DNA of 64,000 nt. It comes from Roseiarcus fermentans (lineage in GTDB: Bacteria > Pseudomonadota > Alphaproteobacteria > Rhizobiales > Beijerinckiaceae). The notes below the pieces were generated by a model. That model had not been told where the DNA came from, ran no database searches, and saw only the letters and a list, made by a program, of their open reading frames with translations. A program made the translations under genes and the position numbers. This document shows positions 16,066-25,093 of the stretch, in pieces (within the stretch, counting starts at the first letter, position 1; each line of letters begins with the position of its first letter). Location: assembly GCF_003315135.1 (NCBI RefSeq), contig NZ_QNRK01000036.1, positions 1 through 64,000 on the forward strand, written 5' to 3'.

Positions 16066-16142
16066 GACCCCCCATCCTGTCCTTCCCCCACAAGAGCCTG
16101 CGCCCGGGCGCGCGCAAGCGCGACCCGGGTGGGGGAAGGGAC
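16066..16142. repeat. 77-bp inverted repeat, right copy, flanking the DUF559 gene
   Basis: Exact reverse complement of 15602-15678. Imperfect identity extends to about 16177 (AATGTCGCAACGTT). A third, shorter relative without the inner part lies at about 16285-16328 (CCCTTCCCCC, GTGGGGGAAGGACAGGATG), and others occur at 20899-20980 and 21019-21065. Confidence 0.9.
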
Positions 16143-16442
16143 GAAAACGCGCAAGCCCGTGAATGTCGCAACGTTCCCGCTTGCCCCTTTCCTGCCCAAG
16201 CCGTCCGGCGCCGGGTGGGCGCCTGCCGGATCGCCACGAGACGGCGAGGCTCGCGGGCGAGGACCGATACGGCGGGGAGTGTGCGTCCCTTCCCCCCTTG
16301 TGGGGGAAGGACAGGATGGGGGGTCGGGCCATGCCCAACCGCTTGCGGCACCTGGGCCGGGCTCGACCCGGGGAGGAGAACGGAGAAACGCGGGCGGGCG
16401 CGCCGCTGTGGTATCGTGCGACAACCCCGGAAGGAGCCGCCG

Positions 16443-16669
16443 ATGCGCATCGCGATCGTGAAAGCCGCCTTCGACGACGCCGCCGGCGTCTGGTGGTCGA
16501 GCTTTCCGACATCGTCGGACTGCACGGGGAAGGCATGACGTTCGAGGCTTTCCGGCAGACCATCGCGGCCGCGACGGCCGACCTCATGTCCAGCGATGAC
16601 GACGGGACCCGAGACATGCACGTCGAGATCGTCGCACACGCGTCGGCGCCCGCCCGCGCTGTCGCATGA
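16443..16669 (+). pseudogene. HicB-like (DUF1902) antitoxin with a frameshift
   Basis: The ATG at 16443 opens MRIAIVKAAFDDAAGVWW. Near 16496 one base seems to be missing; the frame then continues as VELSDIVGLHGEGMTFEAF, TIAAATADL and HVEIVAH to a stop at 16667-16669. Together these give the DUF1902/HicB-like partial RNase H fold that blocks HicA. The stop overlaps the downstream HicA-like ATG by the usual ATGA. A sequencing error could mimic this, but the HicA neighbour is also altered. Confidence 0.65.
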
Positions 16670-16848
16670 AGGACTTCGGCAGGCCCGTGCGCGGCAAGCG
16701 GGCCGGCTGCGAATTCCTCCGCCACGGCAAGGCCGACAACGACATTACGACCCGCGACGGCAAGCGGCTGGTCGTTCCGGTTCAGATCAAGTCGCGTCAT
16801 ACCGCGAACGGCATTCTCAAGGATGCGGGCCTGCCCAAAGTCTTTTGA
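16666..16848 (+). CDS. HicA-like protein lacking the catalytic histidine
   Basis: A 60-residue HicA-fold protein: GCEFLRHGK, then VVPVQIKSRHTANGILKDAGL. HicA toxins are mRNA interferases with a catalytic His in a G-S/D-H motif after the first strand. Here that place reads GKADND, with Asn where His is expected, so it is probably not an active RNase. Translationally coupled to the frameshifted HicB-like gene. The pair looks like a decaying toxin-antitoxin locus. Confidence 0.7.
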   Translation: MKDFGRPVRGKRAGCEFLRHGKADNDITTRDGKRLVVPVQIKSRHTANGILKDAGLPKVF

Positions 16849-16913
16849 TTTTGCCCGCGCAACCGTCGCTTGGGGGTTGAGTAAACTGTCGCCGTAACCC
16901 CGCGACCGGCCTC

Positions 16914-17055
16914 CGTCCTCGCGAGGAGCCCGAAGGGCGACGTGGCGATCCAGAGCCGCCTGCGCCGACGTCGAAAGCGCGCCGGACGCCGACACGACGA
17001 AGGTTCGCGTGTGCCCCCTGGATCGCCACGTCGCTTCGCTCCTCGCGACGACGGC
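16914..17055. repeat. ~140-bp palindromic intergenic repeat, copy 3
   Basis: Same family as 14463-14602: starts CCTCGCGAGGAGCCCGAAGG and ends CGCTTCGCTCCTCGCGACGA, with the shared inner segment AGGTTCGCGTGTGCCCCCTG. It fills most of the gap between the HicA-like gene and the end of smc. Confidence 0.75.
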
Positions 17056-17133
17056 TCGCAAGCCTGCGCGTCCGGCCAGTCGCGCAGGCAAGCGGGCAGC
17101 GCAAAGCGACTATGCCGGACGGCCGTCTCATTA

Positions 17134-20100
17134 TCACCCCGCCTCCATCAGCTTCTCCGCCTCCGCCAGCTCCACCGACACGATCTGGCTCACCCCCCTT
17201 TCCGCCATCGTGACTCCAAACAGCCGGTCCATCCGGGCCATGGTGATCGGGTTGTGGGTGATGGTGACGAATTTGGTGTCGGCGCGCTTGCGCATCTCTT
17301 CCAGGAGGTCGCAGAAGCGCTCGACGTTGTAGTCGTCGAGCGGCGCGTCGACCTCGTCGAGCACGCAGATCGGCGACGGGTTGGTCAGGAACACCGCGAA
17401 GATCAGCGACATCGCGGTCAGCGCCTGCTCGCCGCCCGAGAGCAGGGTCAGCGTCTGCGGCTTCTTGCCCGGGGGCTTGGCGAGAATTTCCAGCCCGGCG
17501 TGCAGCGGGTCGTCGCTCTCGACCAGCAGCAGCTCGGCCTCTCCCCCCTCGAACAGCGTGGAAAACAGGCTCTTGAAATGGCCGTTGACGACGTCGAAGG
17601 CGGCGAGCAGGCGGGCGCGGCCCTCCTGGTTCAACGACCCGATCGCGCCGCGCAGCTTGCGGATCGCTTCCGTCAGGTCGTCGCGCTCGGCGATCAGCTT
17701 GTCGCGCGCGCCCTCGACCTCGGCCAGTTCCTCCTCGGCGCGCAGGTTCACCGCCCCCAGCCGCTCGCGGTCCTGGCGAAAGCTGTCGAGCTTCTTCTGA
17801 ACGTCGGCGAGCGCCGGCAAGGGCGCCCCCGGCGTCGCGCCGGCGAGCGCGGCCAGGCCCTCGGGCTCGATGTCGAGATCGGACTGGATGGTCGCGAGCA
17901 GGTCGGCGCGCCGGGCGCGCGTCGCCTCGACCCGCGCTTCCGCGGCGGCGCGCGATTCGCGCGCGCGGCCCATCAGCTCCAGCGCCTCGCGCGCGGCGCG
18001 GTCGGCGGCGGCGAGCGCCGTCTCGCCGAGGCTCAGCGCGTCGGCCGCCTCCTTGCGCGCGGCCTCGGCGGCGGCGACCTCGTCGGCGAGCAGCCGTCGC
18101 CGCCGGGCGAATTCGAACGGCGCGCCGGCGAGGTCTTCGCGCTCCTCCTCCGCCGCCGCGCGCCGCTCGGCGACGCCCTCGATCTGGACCTCGGCCGTCT
18201 CGCGCCGGGTCGCCCACGACCGGCGCTCGGCCTCGATCGCCTGGCGGCGCGCCCGCCGCGCCTCGGCCTCGCGGGAAAGATTCTGCGCGGAAGCGCGCGC
18301 ATCGGCATGGGCGGCGCGCGCTTCGCCCGCGGCGGCCCGCGCCCGTTCCAGCCTCAGCGTCAGTTCGTCGGAGGGGACGAGGTCGGCCAGCGCCGCCTCG
18401 GCCTCGGCCTTGCGCTCGGCCGATTCGTCGCAGGCCGCCTTGGCCCGCGCCGCCGCCTCCTCCATCGCGCGAAGCCTGGTCAGCGTTTCGGCGCGCCTGC
18501 GCTCGAACTCGCCCAGCGCTGAGCGGGCGGCGTCGCTCGCCGCGCGGGCGGCGCGGGCGCGGGCGCGCCATTCGGTCTCGGAGGCCGCCGCCCGGCGCAG
18601 CGCCTCCTGCGCCCGCTCAGCCGCGCCGCGAACCACTTCGGCGGCCTGGCGCGCCGCCTCGGCCTCGCGTTCGAGGTCGCCGAGGCGGTTCTTTTCCACG
18701 AGGCGCCGGGCGGCGGGGGTCGGGGCCTCGGCGGCGGCGACGAAGCCGTCCCAGCGCCACAGGTCGCCCTCGCGCGAGACGAGGCGCTGGCCGACCTCGA
18801 GAAAGGTCGACAGCCGGTCGCCGTCGGCGCGGGCGCAAAGGCCCACTTGGGTTAGGCGGCGCGCCAGCGCCGGCGGCGCCGCGACCTGGGCGGCGAGCGG
18901 CTCGACCCCGTCGGGCAGCTTCGGATCGCCGCCGAAGCCGGGGAGCAGCGACCAGTGCGCCGGGGCGGCCTCGTCGGTCGGGGCGTCGAGGTCGTCGCCG
19001 AGCGCGGCCCCCAGCGCCGCCTCGAAGCCGCGCGCCACGCTGATCGCGTCGACCACCGGGGCGAAGCGGGCGTCGGTCCGGGCGCCGAGCAGCTTCGCCA
19101 GCGTGCGCGCCTCGGTCTCGAGCGCCTGCGCCTTGCGCTCGGCGTCGGAGAGCGGCCCCCGGGTCGCGGCCTCGGCCTCGCGCGCCTCCGCGTGCTTCTC
19201 CTCGGCGAACAGGGTCGCCTGCTCCGCCGTCTCCAGCGCCTCGGCGAGTTCGGCCGCGGCCTCGGCGCGGCGCTCGTGCTCCTCGTCCTCGAACGCGCCG
19301 TCGCGCAGCGCCGCGAGGTCGGCGGAAATCTTCGCGTGGTCCGCCTCGAGCCGGGCGAGGCGGCGGCCCTCCTCCGCGGCGGCGGCGGCCAGCGCATGGC
19401 GGCGGGCGTTGAGATCGGACGAGGCGGCCTGCGCCTCGTTCAGGTCGGCTTCGGCGACGGCGAGCGCCCGGCCCGCGGCCTCCTCGCGCTCGCGCGCTTG
19501 CGTCGAGACGTCGCCGGCGCCGTCGAGCGCCGCGGCGAGGGTCGCGTCCTCCTCGTCGAGGCGCGCCAGCACCGAGACGGCGTCGGCGATCAACGCCTGC
19601 TCGCGCGCCAGGTCGCGCGCGAGTTCGGCGAGGCGCCTTTCCAGCTCCGCGCCCCGCGTCGCGGCCCGCTTCTCCTCGGCGTCCAGCGTTTCGCGCGCGA
19701 TCGCGATGCGCTGCAGGGCCGCGGCGCGACGCGCCTCTTCCTCGCGCAGGCCCGGCAGCTCGGCGGCGGCGAGCGCCTGCCGGCGCGCGGCCTCCCCTTG
19801 CGCGCGGGTGCGCTCGGCGACGTCGACGAGGTCCGAGTCGAGCTTTTTCGCGGCGTCGGCGAAGGCGGTCTCGGCCTCGCGCCAGGCGATCAGATGGGCG
19901 AGCGCCTCGTTCCTGCGGATCTCGGCGGCGAGATGGCGGTAGCGGGCCGACTGGCGCGCCTGCCGCCGCAGGCTCTCGACCTGGACCTCGATCTGCTTCA
20001 GCACGTCCTCGACGCGCAGCAGATTGTCCTCCGCCCCCTTCAGGCGCAGCTCCGCCTCGTGGCGGCGGGAATGGAGGCCGGAGATGCCGGCGGCCTCCTC

Positions 20101-20592
20101 GAGGATCAGCCGGCGCGCCTGGGGTTTTGCGGCGATGATCTCGCCGATCTGGCCCTGGCGCACGAGGGCTGGCGAGCGCGCGCCGGTCGAGGCGTCGGCG
20201 AACAGGAGCTGCACGTCGCGGGCGCGCACCTCGCGGCCGTTGACCCGGTAGGTCGAGCCCGACTCGCGCTCGATGCGCCGGGTCACCTCGATCGTCTCGT
20301 GATCGTTGAACACGGCCGGCGCGCGGCGGTCGGAATTGTCGAGCAGAATGCCGACCTCGGCGTTGTTGCGCGACGGCCGCTTGCCGGAGCCGGAGAAGAT
20401 CACGTCGTCCATGCCCGAGGCGCGCATGGCCTTGAACGAGCTTTCGCCCATCACCCAGCGCAGCGACTCGACCAGATTCGACTTGCCGCAGCCGTTCGGC
20501 CCGACGACGCCGGTGAGGCCGGGCTCGATCTTGAACTCCTGCGTGTCGCAGAAGCTCTTGAAACCGGTGACGCGCAGGCGCTCGAATTTCAT
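17134..20592 (-). CDS. smc: Chromosome segregation protein SMC
   Basis: An 1152-residue SMC ATPase. The N-terminal head has Walker A GPNGCGKSN and the start KFERLRVTGFKSF. Two long coiled-coil arms rich in Ala/Glu/Arg flank a hinge near residues 520-650 (LLGARTDARFAPVVDAI, WSLLPGFGG). The C-terminal head has the signature LSGGEQALTA and Walker B VLDEVDAPLDD. SMC with ScpAB compacts and separates newly copied chromosomes. The ATG at 20590-20592 is the family start; upstream in-frame sequence is repeat-derived. It lies downstream of a DsbA-like gene, a common alphaproteobacterial order, but repeats have been inserted between them. Confidence 0.96.
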   Translation of the reverse strand: MKFERLRVTGFKSFCDTQEFKIEPGLTGVVGPNGCGKSNLVESLRWVMGESSFKAMRASGMDDVIFSGSGKRPSRNNAEVGILLDNSDRRAPAVFNDHETIEVTRRIERESGSTYRVNGREVRARDVQLLFADASTGARSPALVRQGQIGEIIAAKPQARRLILEEAAGISGLHSRRHEAELRLKGAEDNLLRVEDVLKQIEVQVESLRRQARQSARYRHLAAEIRRNEALAHLIAWREAETAFADAAKKLDSDLVDVAERTRAQGEAARRQALAAAELPGLREEEARRAAALQRIAIARETLDAEEKRAATRGAELERRLAELARDLAREQALIADAVSVLARLDEEDATLAAALDGAGDVSTQAREREEAAGRALAVAEADLNEAQAASSDLNARRHALAAAAAEEGRRLARLEADHAKISADLAALRDGAFEDEEHERRAEAAAELAEALETAEQATLFAEEKHAEAREAEAATRGPLSDAERKAQALETEARTLAKLLGARTDARFAPVVDAISVARGFEAALGAALGDDLDAPTDEAAPAHWSLLPGFGGDPKLPDGVEPLAAQVAAPPALARRLTQVGLCARADGDRLSTFLEVGQRLVSREGDLWRWDGFVAAAEAPTPAARRLVEKNRLGDLEREAEAARQAAEVVRGAAERAQEALRRAAASETEWRARARAARAASDAARSALGEFERRRAETLTRLRAMEEAAARAKAACDESAERKAEAEAALADLVPSDELTLRLERARAAAGEARAAHADARASAQNLSREAEARRARRQAIEAERRSWATRRETAEVQIEGVAERRAAAEEEREDLAGAPFEFARRRRLLADEVAAAEAARKEAADALSLGETALAAADRAAREALELMGRARESRAAAEARVEATRARRADLLATIQSDLDIEPEGLAALAGATPGAPLPALADVQKKLDSFRQDRERLGAVNLRAEEELAEVEGARDKLIAERDDLTEAIRKLRGAIGSLNQEGRARLLAAFDVVNGHFKSLFSTLFEGGEAELLLVESDDPLHAGLEILAKPPGKKPQTLTLLSGGEQALTAMSLIFAVFLTNPSPICVLDEVDAPLDDYNVERFCDLLEEMRKRADTKFVTITHNPITMARMDRLFGVTMAERGVSQIVSVELAEAEKLMEAG

Positions 20593-21381
20593 CGCGGCGC
20601 CTCGCCCGGCGGCGGGCCTTCGCCCGCCCGGCTGTCCCCGTCCGCTCGGCACGCGGACCCGTTCCCCGGCTTTGCCGGGGAAGGCGGCGCGTAGCGCCGG
20701 ATGGGGTGTGGCCCGCTGCTTCGATGCGAGTTGGCGACCGGCGGAAGTCGGATTGCATGACCGCCACCGCCGACCTGCAGAGGAAGAGATCTGACACCCC
20801 ATCCGGCCCTTCGGGCCACCTTCCCCAGCAGAGCGGCTACGGGATGCACACATGTCTTCGCCGGCTCTTTGCTGGTGGAACTCCGAGCGGCGAGCAGCGT
20901 CCCCGCCCCCACCCGGGTCGCGCTTGCGCGCGCCCGGGCGCAGGCTCTTGTGGGGGCGGGACAGGGTGGGGGGTCACGCCGACATTGGGAATCTCCGCGC
21001 CCCGCCAAACGGATAGGCATGGCCCGACCCCCCTCCTCGTTCCTCCCCCACAAGGGGGGAGGAGGCGCCCGGCGCCGACCTTTGTTCATGCCGGGCCGCG
21101 ATGTGCGCATGCCGTAGAGCAAAGCTGGGGAAAGCTCGAGGCGGCCGCCCGCGGCCCGGGGGACGTGCGAAAGCCGTAGACCTCGGGGCGAGGGGGACGG
21201 CCGACGGCCGCCGGGTGAGGGTGAGCCGGCGTGACCTTCGTCCATCGTGCTTCCGGCCGGAGGGCCGACGATCGTCAAATTCAGGAGCCCCTGCGTCCCG
21301 AAACGGGACAGGATGGGACTAGCGGCCATATCGGGCCGCCGCAATCAACCCCGCAGGCTCAGATTCTTGTGCGCAACGGCG
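20593..21381. repeat. Repeat-filled gap between dsbA-like gene and smc
   Basis: No gene is seen in these 789 bp. It contains an inverted pair near 20663-20715 and 20795-20832 (GGGGAAGGCGGCGCG...CGGATGGGGTG against CACCCCATCCGGCCC...CCTTCCCC), a copy of the GGGTCGCGCTTGCGCGCGCC repeat at 20899-20980, and a partial inverted copy at 21019-21065. These probably form hairpins on the transcript between dsbA and smc. Confidence 0.7.
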
Positions 21382-22032
21382 TCATTTCGCCGCGGGCGAA
21401 AGGATTTCATCAAACTTGTCAAGCGAATGCTCGCCCGCGAGGCGCTTGCCGGCGAGGAAAAAGGTCGGCGTCGAATCGACGCCGAGCTTGCTCGAGGCGG
21501 TCTCGCGCTCGGCCTTCACCGCCTCGAACAGGGTCTGATTCTTCAGGCACGCGTCGAAGTCGGCGCCCGTCATGCCGACGGCCGCGAGTTGCTCGCGGAG
21601 TTTGGGCAGCGGATTGTCGACGGCCCATTCCGCCTGGTGGTCGAACAGGCGGTCAACCACGGCGTCGCGCTTCTCCGGTCCCGAGCAGCGGGCGAGCATG
21701 AAGGCCGCGAGCGCCAGCCGGTCGAGCGGATATTCGCGCAGCACGAACTTCGCCTTTCCGGTGTCGAGGTATTTCGCCTTCAGCGCCGGCCAGACCTCCT
21801 TGTGGAAGGCTGCGCAATGGCTGCAGGTCATCGAGGCGTATTCGATGATGGTCGCGGGCGCGTCCGCCTTGCCCTCGACGATGTCGGGCAACGCCTGCGG
21901 GGCGGCGAGCGCGGCGGTCTCGGCCGGCGTCAGGGCGTCGGTCGCGGCGAGCGCGGCGCCGGACAGCGGCAGCAGCCCGAGGGCGCCGGCGCTGAGGACC
22001 GCGACACGGAGGGCGCGAAGGGCTTCGGGCAT
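21382..22032 (-). CDS. DsbA-family periplasmic thiol oxidoreductase
   Basis: A 216-residue exported thioredoxin-fold protein. Signal peptide AVLSAGALGLLPLSGAALA, then the active site TCSHCAAFH (CxxC), and the cis-proline loop STPTFF. The pattern matches the DsbA/DsbG-like thioredoxins found upstream of smc in alphaproteobacteria (thioredoxin_4 type), which oxidise or isomerise disulfides in the periplasm. ATG 22030-22032 is preferred (GGAG upstream) over ATG at 22065. Confidence 0.88.
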   Translation of the reverse strand: MPEALRALRVAVLSAGALGLLPLSGAALAATDALTPAETAALAAPQALPDIVEGKADAPATIIEYASMTCSHCAAFHKEVWPALKAKYLDTGKAKFVLREYPLDRLALAAFMLARCSGPEKRDAVVDRLFDHQAEWAVDNPLPKLREQLAAVGMTGADFDACLKNQTLFEAVKAERETASSKLGVDSTPTFFLAGKRLAGEHSLDKFDEILSPAAK

Positions 22033-22184
22033 GGCTGCGGCTCCGGATTCATCCGACGCCGTCATTGCGGCGAGCGCCTCCCCGGGTCAAGCGTCCGGTG
22101 GTCGCCGCATCCCCGAGGCGCCACGCGGGCGCGACGGCGGCGGGACGCCGCAAGGCGGCCCGCCAGTCTTGCTGCATTCCGCCT

Positions 22185-22901
22185 TCAGGCCGCGACCGGG
22201 CGCGGCGCGCGCGCCCGGCGGGCAGTCGCCACGGCGAGCGCGGCGAAGCCGAGGCCCATCATCGCCCAGGTCGCCGGCTCCGGCGCGTTGACCTGCACGG
22301 CCAGGGTGTTCGTCACGGCGCCGGAGGCCACGGCGAACGTGTTGTCGACGGCGAACGCGCCGGCCGAACCGTACCACATGTCGCCACGCGTTCCGACCGT
22401 CGGCGCGCCGCCGGCGCCGGTGAACTGCTGCCAGTTCACGAAGCTGTCGTCATAGGAGCCGCTGTTGCCGACAATGCCGACGATGTACGTCACGGTCTGC
22501 GGAACCACGAGATTGTGGAAATCGAGCTCTTCGGTCGTCCAGCCGTTGCCGGTCGGCGTGACCTGTTGCGACCCGAGCAACGTCCCGCTGTTCGGGTCCG
22601 AGCCGGAATAGATGTCGACCTCGATCGGCTTCGATCCGCCGCCGGCGTAACCGAAAAGATCGACCGTGCTGACGACATAGCCTGGGTACGAACCCGCGAA
22701 CGTGATCGAGTTTCCGACCCCGAACGCGCCCCCTGCGTTGACGGCGCCGTCGCCGGAAAAGCCGATCTGGTTGTTGTCGTACAGGCTACCCGTCGCATCG
22801 AGCGCCTGATAGATCACGGATCCGGCCCGAGCGCCGGTCATCCCGGTGATCGACAGCACAAGGGCCAGCGCCGTCGCCTCCAACACCCCCCTGTTGAACA
22901 T
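22185..22901 (-). CDS. PEP-CTERM sorted exported protein
   Basis: A 238-residue protein with a signal peptide (ATALALVLSITGMTGARAG) and a C-terminal PEP-CTERM signal: PEPATWAMMGLGFAALA followed by a basic tail (ARRARAPR). This tail directs processing by an exosortase and surface or matrix placement. The middle is Gly/Ser/Thr-rich with beta-type patterns (VDIYSGSDPNSG, TYIVGIVGNSGSYDD). The start at 22899-22901 has GGAG upstream; an in-frame ATG at 22967 would bury the signal. No exosortase gene is in the window. Confidence 0.82.
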   Translation of the reverse strand: MFNRGVLEATALALVLSITGMTGARAGSVIYQALDATGSLYDNNQIGFSGDGAVNAGGAFGVGNSITFAGSYPGYVVSTVDLFGYAGGGSKPIEVDIYSGSDPNSGTLLGSQQVTPTGNGWTTEELDFHNLVVPQTVTYIVGIVGNSGSYDDSFVNWQQFTGAGGAPTVGTRGDMWYGSAGAFAVDNTFAVASGAVTNTLAVQVNAPEPATWAMMGLGFAALAVATARRARAPRPVAA

Positions 22902-23363
22902 GGCGTGCTCCAGGCTTTCATGAACGCGCTCGAATAGTGAAAACTCCGAGCGTTCCTCAATTGCCATGTTCGACTTTCGCGGGACTGACCTGCCGCAGCG
23001 GCGCCTCGCAGGCGCCGATCGCCAGCGAGCCTGGCCGCATGGCGGGCGCGCGAATCCGACGCGCCGGCGGACCCGCGGAAGCGAGGCGCGGATGCCGGCG
23101 AGACGCAACCGGGACGGGTTTCCCGGCGGGCGCAGGAGCGGGTCGTCGTTCGGGTGGTTGACCCGCCGGCGCGTCCGGGCTGGCGCGCCCCAGGCTCGGC
23201 GGAAACGCGCCGGACGCGCGTCGCGGAAGACTGCGGCGTCGGCGATCGGCGCCGCGAGGAAGGTTACGCGTTCGCTCCCGCCCGGGCCGCTTCGCCTCGC
23301 CCGATCCCTCGGCGATGCGTCCCGGCGAATGTCGCCGGGACGCCGCGGATCATCGTCCCGCCG
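22902..23363. other. Non-coding gap, nothing recognised
   Basis: 462 bp of GC-rich sequence between the PEP-CTERM gene start and the end of a small exported protein gene. Open frames here lack coding character and ribosome-binding sites. The PEP-CTERM promoter should be in its left part but no clear -35/-10 pair stands out. Confidence 0.5.
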
Positions 23364-23735
23364 TCAGAAATTGAACAGCGTCGCGCCCGGAACGCCGTAT
23401 TGCGGGATGATGCGCTCCTGCCCGCGCCAGCCGGAGAAGGTCCCCTGAATCGGGGTCGGCTGGTCGAACGTGCTGGTGACGTAATTGTTGCCGGTCCCGA
23501 CCGGGGCGTCGGTTCCGAGCGTCAGCCACGACGGCGTCGGCTTCTGCGCGCTCTTGTGGACAGTGATCTGGCGGCCTTCGGGCTGCTGCGCGACCTGAGC
23601 CTTGTGGTGATGGCGAGCGCGGGCGTGGATCGTCGGAGTGGCGGACGCGGGCGCGGTCTCAGCCTCGGCCGCGGAAGCGAGCGCGCCGGCGATCAGCGCG
23701 GCGGAAAACCATCGAACCGAACCAGTCATATCCAT
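23364..23735 (-). CDS. Small exported protein, unknown function
   Basis: A 123-residue protein with a signal peptide (SVRWFSAALIAGALASAAEA). The mature part begins with a His/Arg-rich low-complexity stretch (HARARHHHKAQ), then TPSWLTLGTDAPVG, NYVTSTFDQPTPIQGTF and a conserved-looking C-terminus, QYGVPGATLFNF. GAGAGGA precedes the ATG at 23733-23735. I do not recognise a family. It is 92 bp downstream of the ABC exporter operon on the same strand and might be co-transcribed. Confidence 0.7.
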   Translation of the reverse strand: MDMTGSVRWFSAALIAGALASAAEAETAPASATPTIHARARHHHKAQVAQQPEGRQITVHKSAQKPTPSWLTLGTDAPVGTGNNYVTSTFDQPTPIQGTFSGWRGQERIIPQYGVPGATLFNF

Positions 23736-23827
23736 TGTCCTCTCGACGGGACGGCGCGCGACCCGCGCGCCCCAGTCGACGCCCGGCGCCCCGCATTGCT
23801 CCGGCTTCGGCGCGAAATCAAGCCTGG

Positions 23828-24958
23828 TCAGTCGAGCGACTTCCGGAATCTCAGAACGCTGGAGGCCAAGAGGACGATTCCGAGCCCCGCCAGCGCCAAC
23901 ATCTGGGGCCACAGCACCTCGAGGCCGACGCCCTTCAGGAACGTGCCCCTGATCACCACGAGGTAGTAGGTCATCGGGTTGATGGTGGAAATCCACTGCA
24001 TGAAATCCGGCATGCTGGCGATCGGGAAGCTGAAGCCGGACAGGATGAAGGCCGGATTGATGACGAAGAAGTTGGTCGCGAAGGCCTGCTGCTGCGTCTT
24101 GCAGACGGTCGAGATCAGGAGGCCGATCCCGAGCACGCACAGAAGATAGAGCGCGGTTCCGAGCAGCAGGACGAGCGGATTGCCGCGAAACGGAATCTGG
24201 AACCAGAGCGTGCCGACGCCCGCGATCACCACGACCAGGGCCAGCCCGACGAGAAAATAGGGAATGGTCTTGCCCAGGATGAATTCGAGCGGCCGGATCG
24301 GCGTCACCATGATCTGTTCGAGCGTGCCGACCTCGCGCTCGCGCACCACGGCGAACGAGGTGAGGTTGACGATCATGATCAGCGTCAGGGTGGCGATGAC
24401 GCCGGGGACGAAGAACCAGCGGCTGTTGAAGTCGACATTGTACCAGGGCCGCGACTCGAGCGTCACGGTCGGGGGCGGACGCGCGCCCGCCCGAGTGCGT
24501 CGCGACAGGTCCTGCTCCATCTCCTGCGCGTAGTCGGCGACGATCCGGCTGACGTAGCTCAGCGCGATCAGGGCGGTGTTCGAATTCGTGCCGTCGACGA
24601 TCACTTGCGCCGGCGCCGACACGCCCTTGCGCACGTCATCGGCGAACCCCGCCTGGATCACGATCGCCACCACCGCGTCGGCGTGGTCGATCGCGCGGCG
24701 GACGTCGGCGGCGCTGTTCGCCGTCTCGACGATCTGGAACCGTCCGCTGCCGGCGAAGCGGGCGACCAGCTCCCGGCTTTCCTGGCTGTGGTCCTGGTCG
24801 AGCACGATGGTGGCGACGTTGTAGACCTCGAAGGTCGCCGCGTAGCCGAAGATGAACAGCTGAACCAGCGTCGGAATCAGGAGGCGGAATTTTGCCGCGC
24901 GATCGCGGCGAAGCTGCTGAAGCTCCTTCACCACCAGGTTGAGGATGCGGCCCCACAT
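23828..24958 (-). CDS. ABC-2 type exporter permease (YhhJ-like), second copy
   Basis: A 376-residue permease: cytoplasmic start WGRILNLVVKELQQLRRDRA, a first membrane helix (LLIPTLVQLFIFGYA), a large periplasmic domain (residues ~40-180) and five C-terminal helices including PGVIATLTLIMIVNLTSF, VVREREVGTLEQIMVTPI, and a final TYYLVVIRGTFLKG region. It is a homolog of the next gene upstream (25094-26227). With the two ATPases and HlyD protein it forms an exporter of the YhiI-RbbA-YhhJ kind. Substrate unknown; drugs or toxic organics are typical. Confidence 0.88.
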   Translation of the reverse strand: MWGRILNLVVKELQQLRRDRAAKFRLLIPTLVQLFIFGYAATFEVYNVATIVLDQDHSQESRELVARFAGSGRFQIVETANSAADVRRAIDHADAVVAIVIQAGFADDVRKGVSAPAQVIVDGTNSNTALIALSYVSRIVADYAQEMEQDLSRRTRAGARPPPTVTLESRPWYNVDFNSRWFFVPGVIATLTLIMIVNLTSFAVVREREVGTLEQIMVTPIRPLEFILGKTIPYFLVGLALVVVIAGVGTLWFQIPFRGNPLVLLLGTALYLLCVLGIGLLISTVCKTQQQAFATNFFVINPAFILSGFSFPIASMPDFMQWISTINPMTYYLVVIRGTFLKGVGLEVLWPQMLALAGLGIVLLASSVLRFRKSLD

Positions 24959-24984
24959 GGCGTCTATCCCGCCCAGGCCTGAAG

Positions 24985-25071
24985 GCCGTCATTGCGAGCG
25001 CAGCGAAGCAATCCATGCCGCGGGGCCCGGCGGCTGGATTGCTTCGTCGCTTCGCGCCTCGCAATGACGGC
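24985..25071. repeat. 87-bp hairpin repeat inside the ABC operon
   Basis: Begins GCCGTCATTGCGAGCGCAGC and ends in the complement CCTCGCAATGACGGC, with an inner pair GAAGCAATCCA / TGGATTGCTTC. It lies between the two permease genes and will form a long stem in the operon mRNA. Confidence 0.85.
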
Positions 25072-25093
25072 AGTGGTGAATGACGTCATGGCC

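Noticed and set aside
17870-19942. 690-codon Ser/Ala/Arg-rich plus-strand frame opposite smc
   Set aside because: It is the antisense of SMC coiled-coil codons. No start signal or domain.
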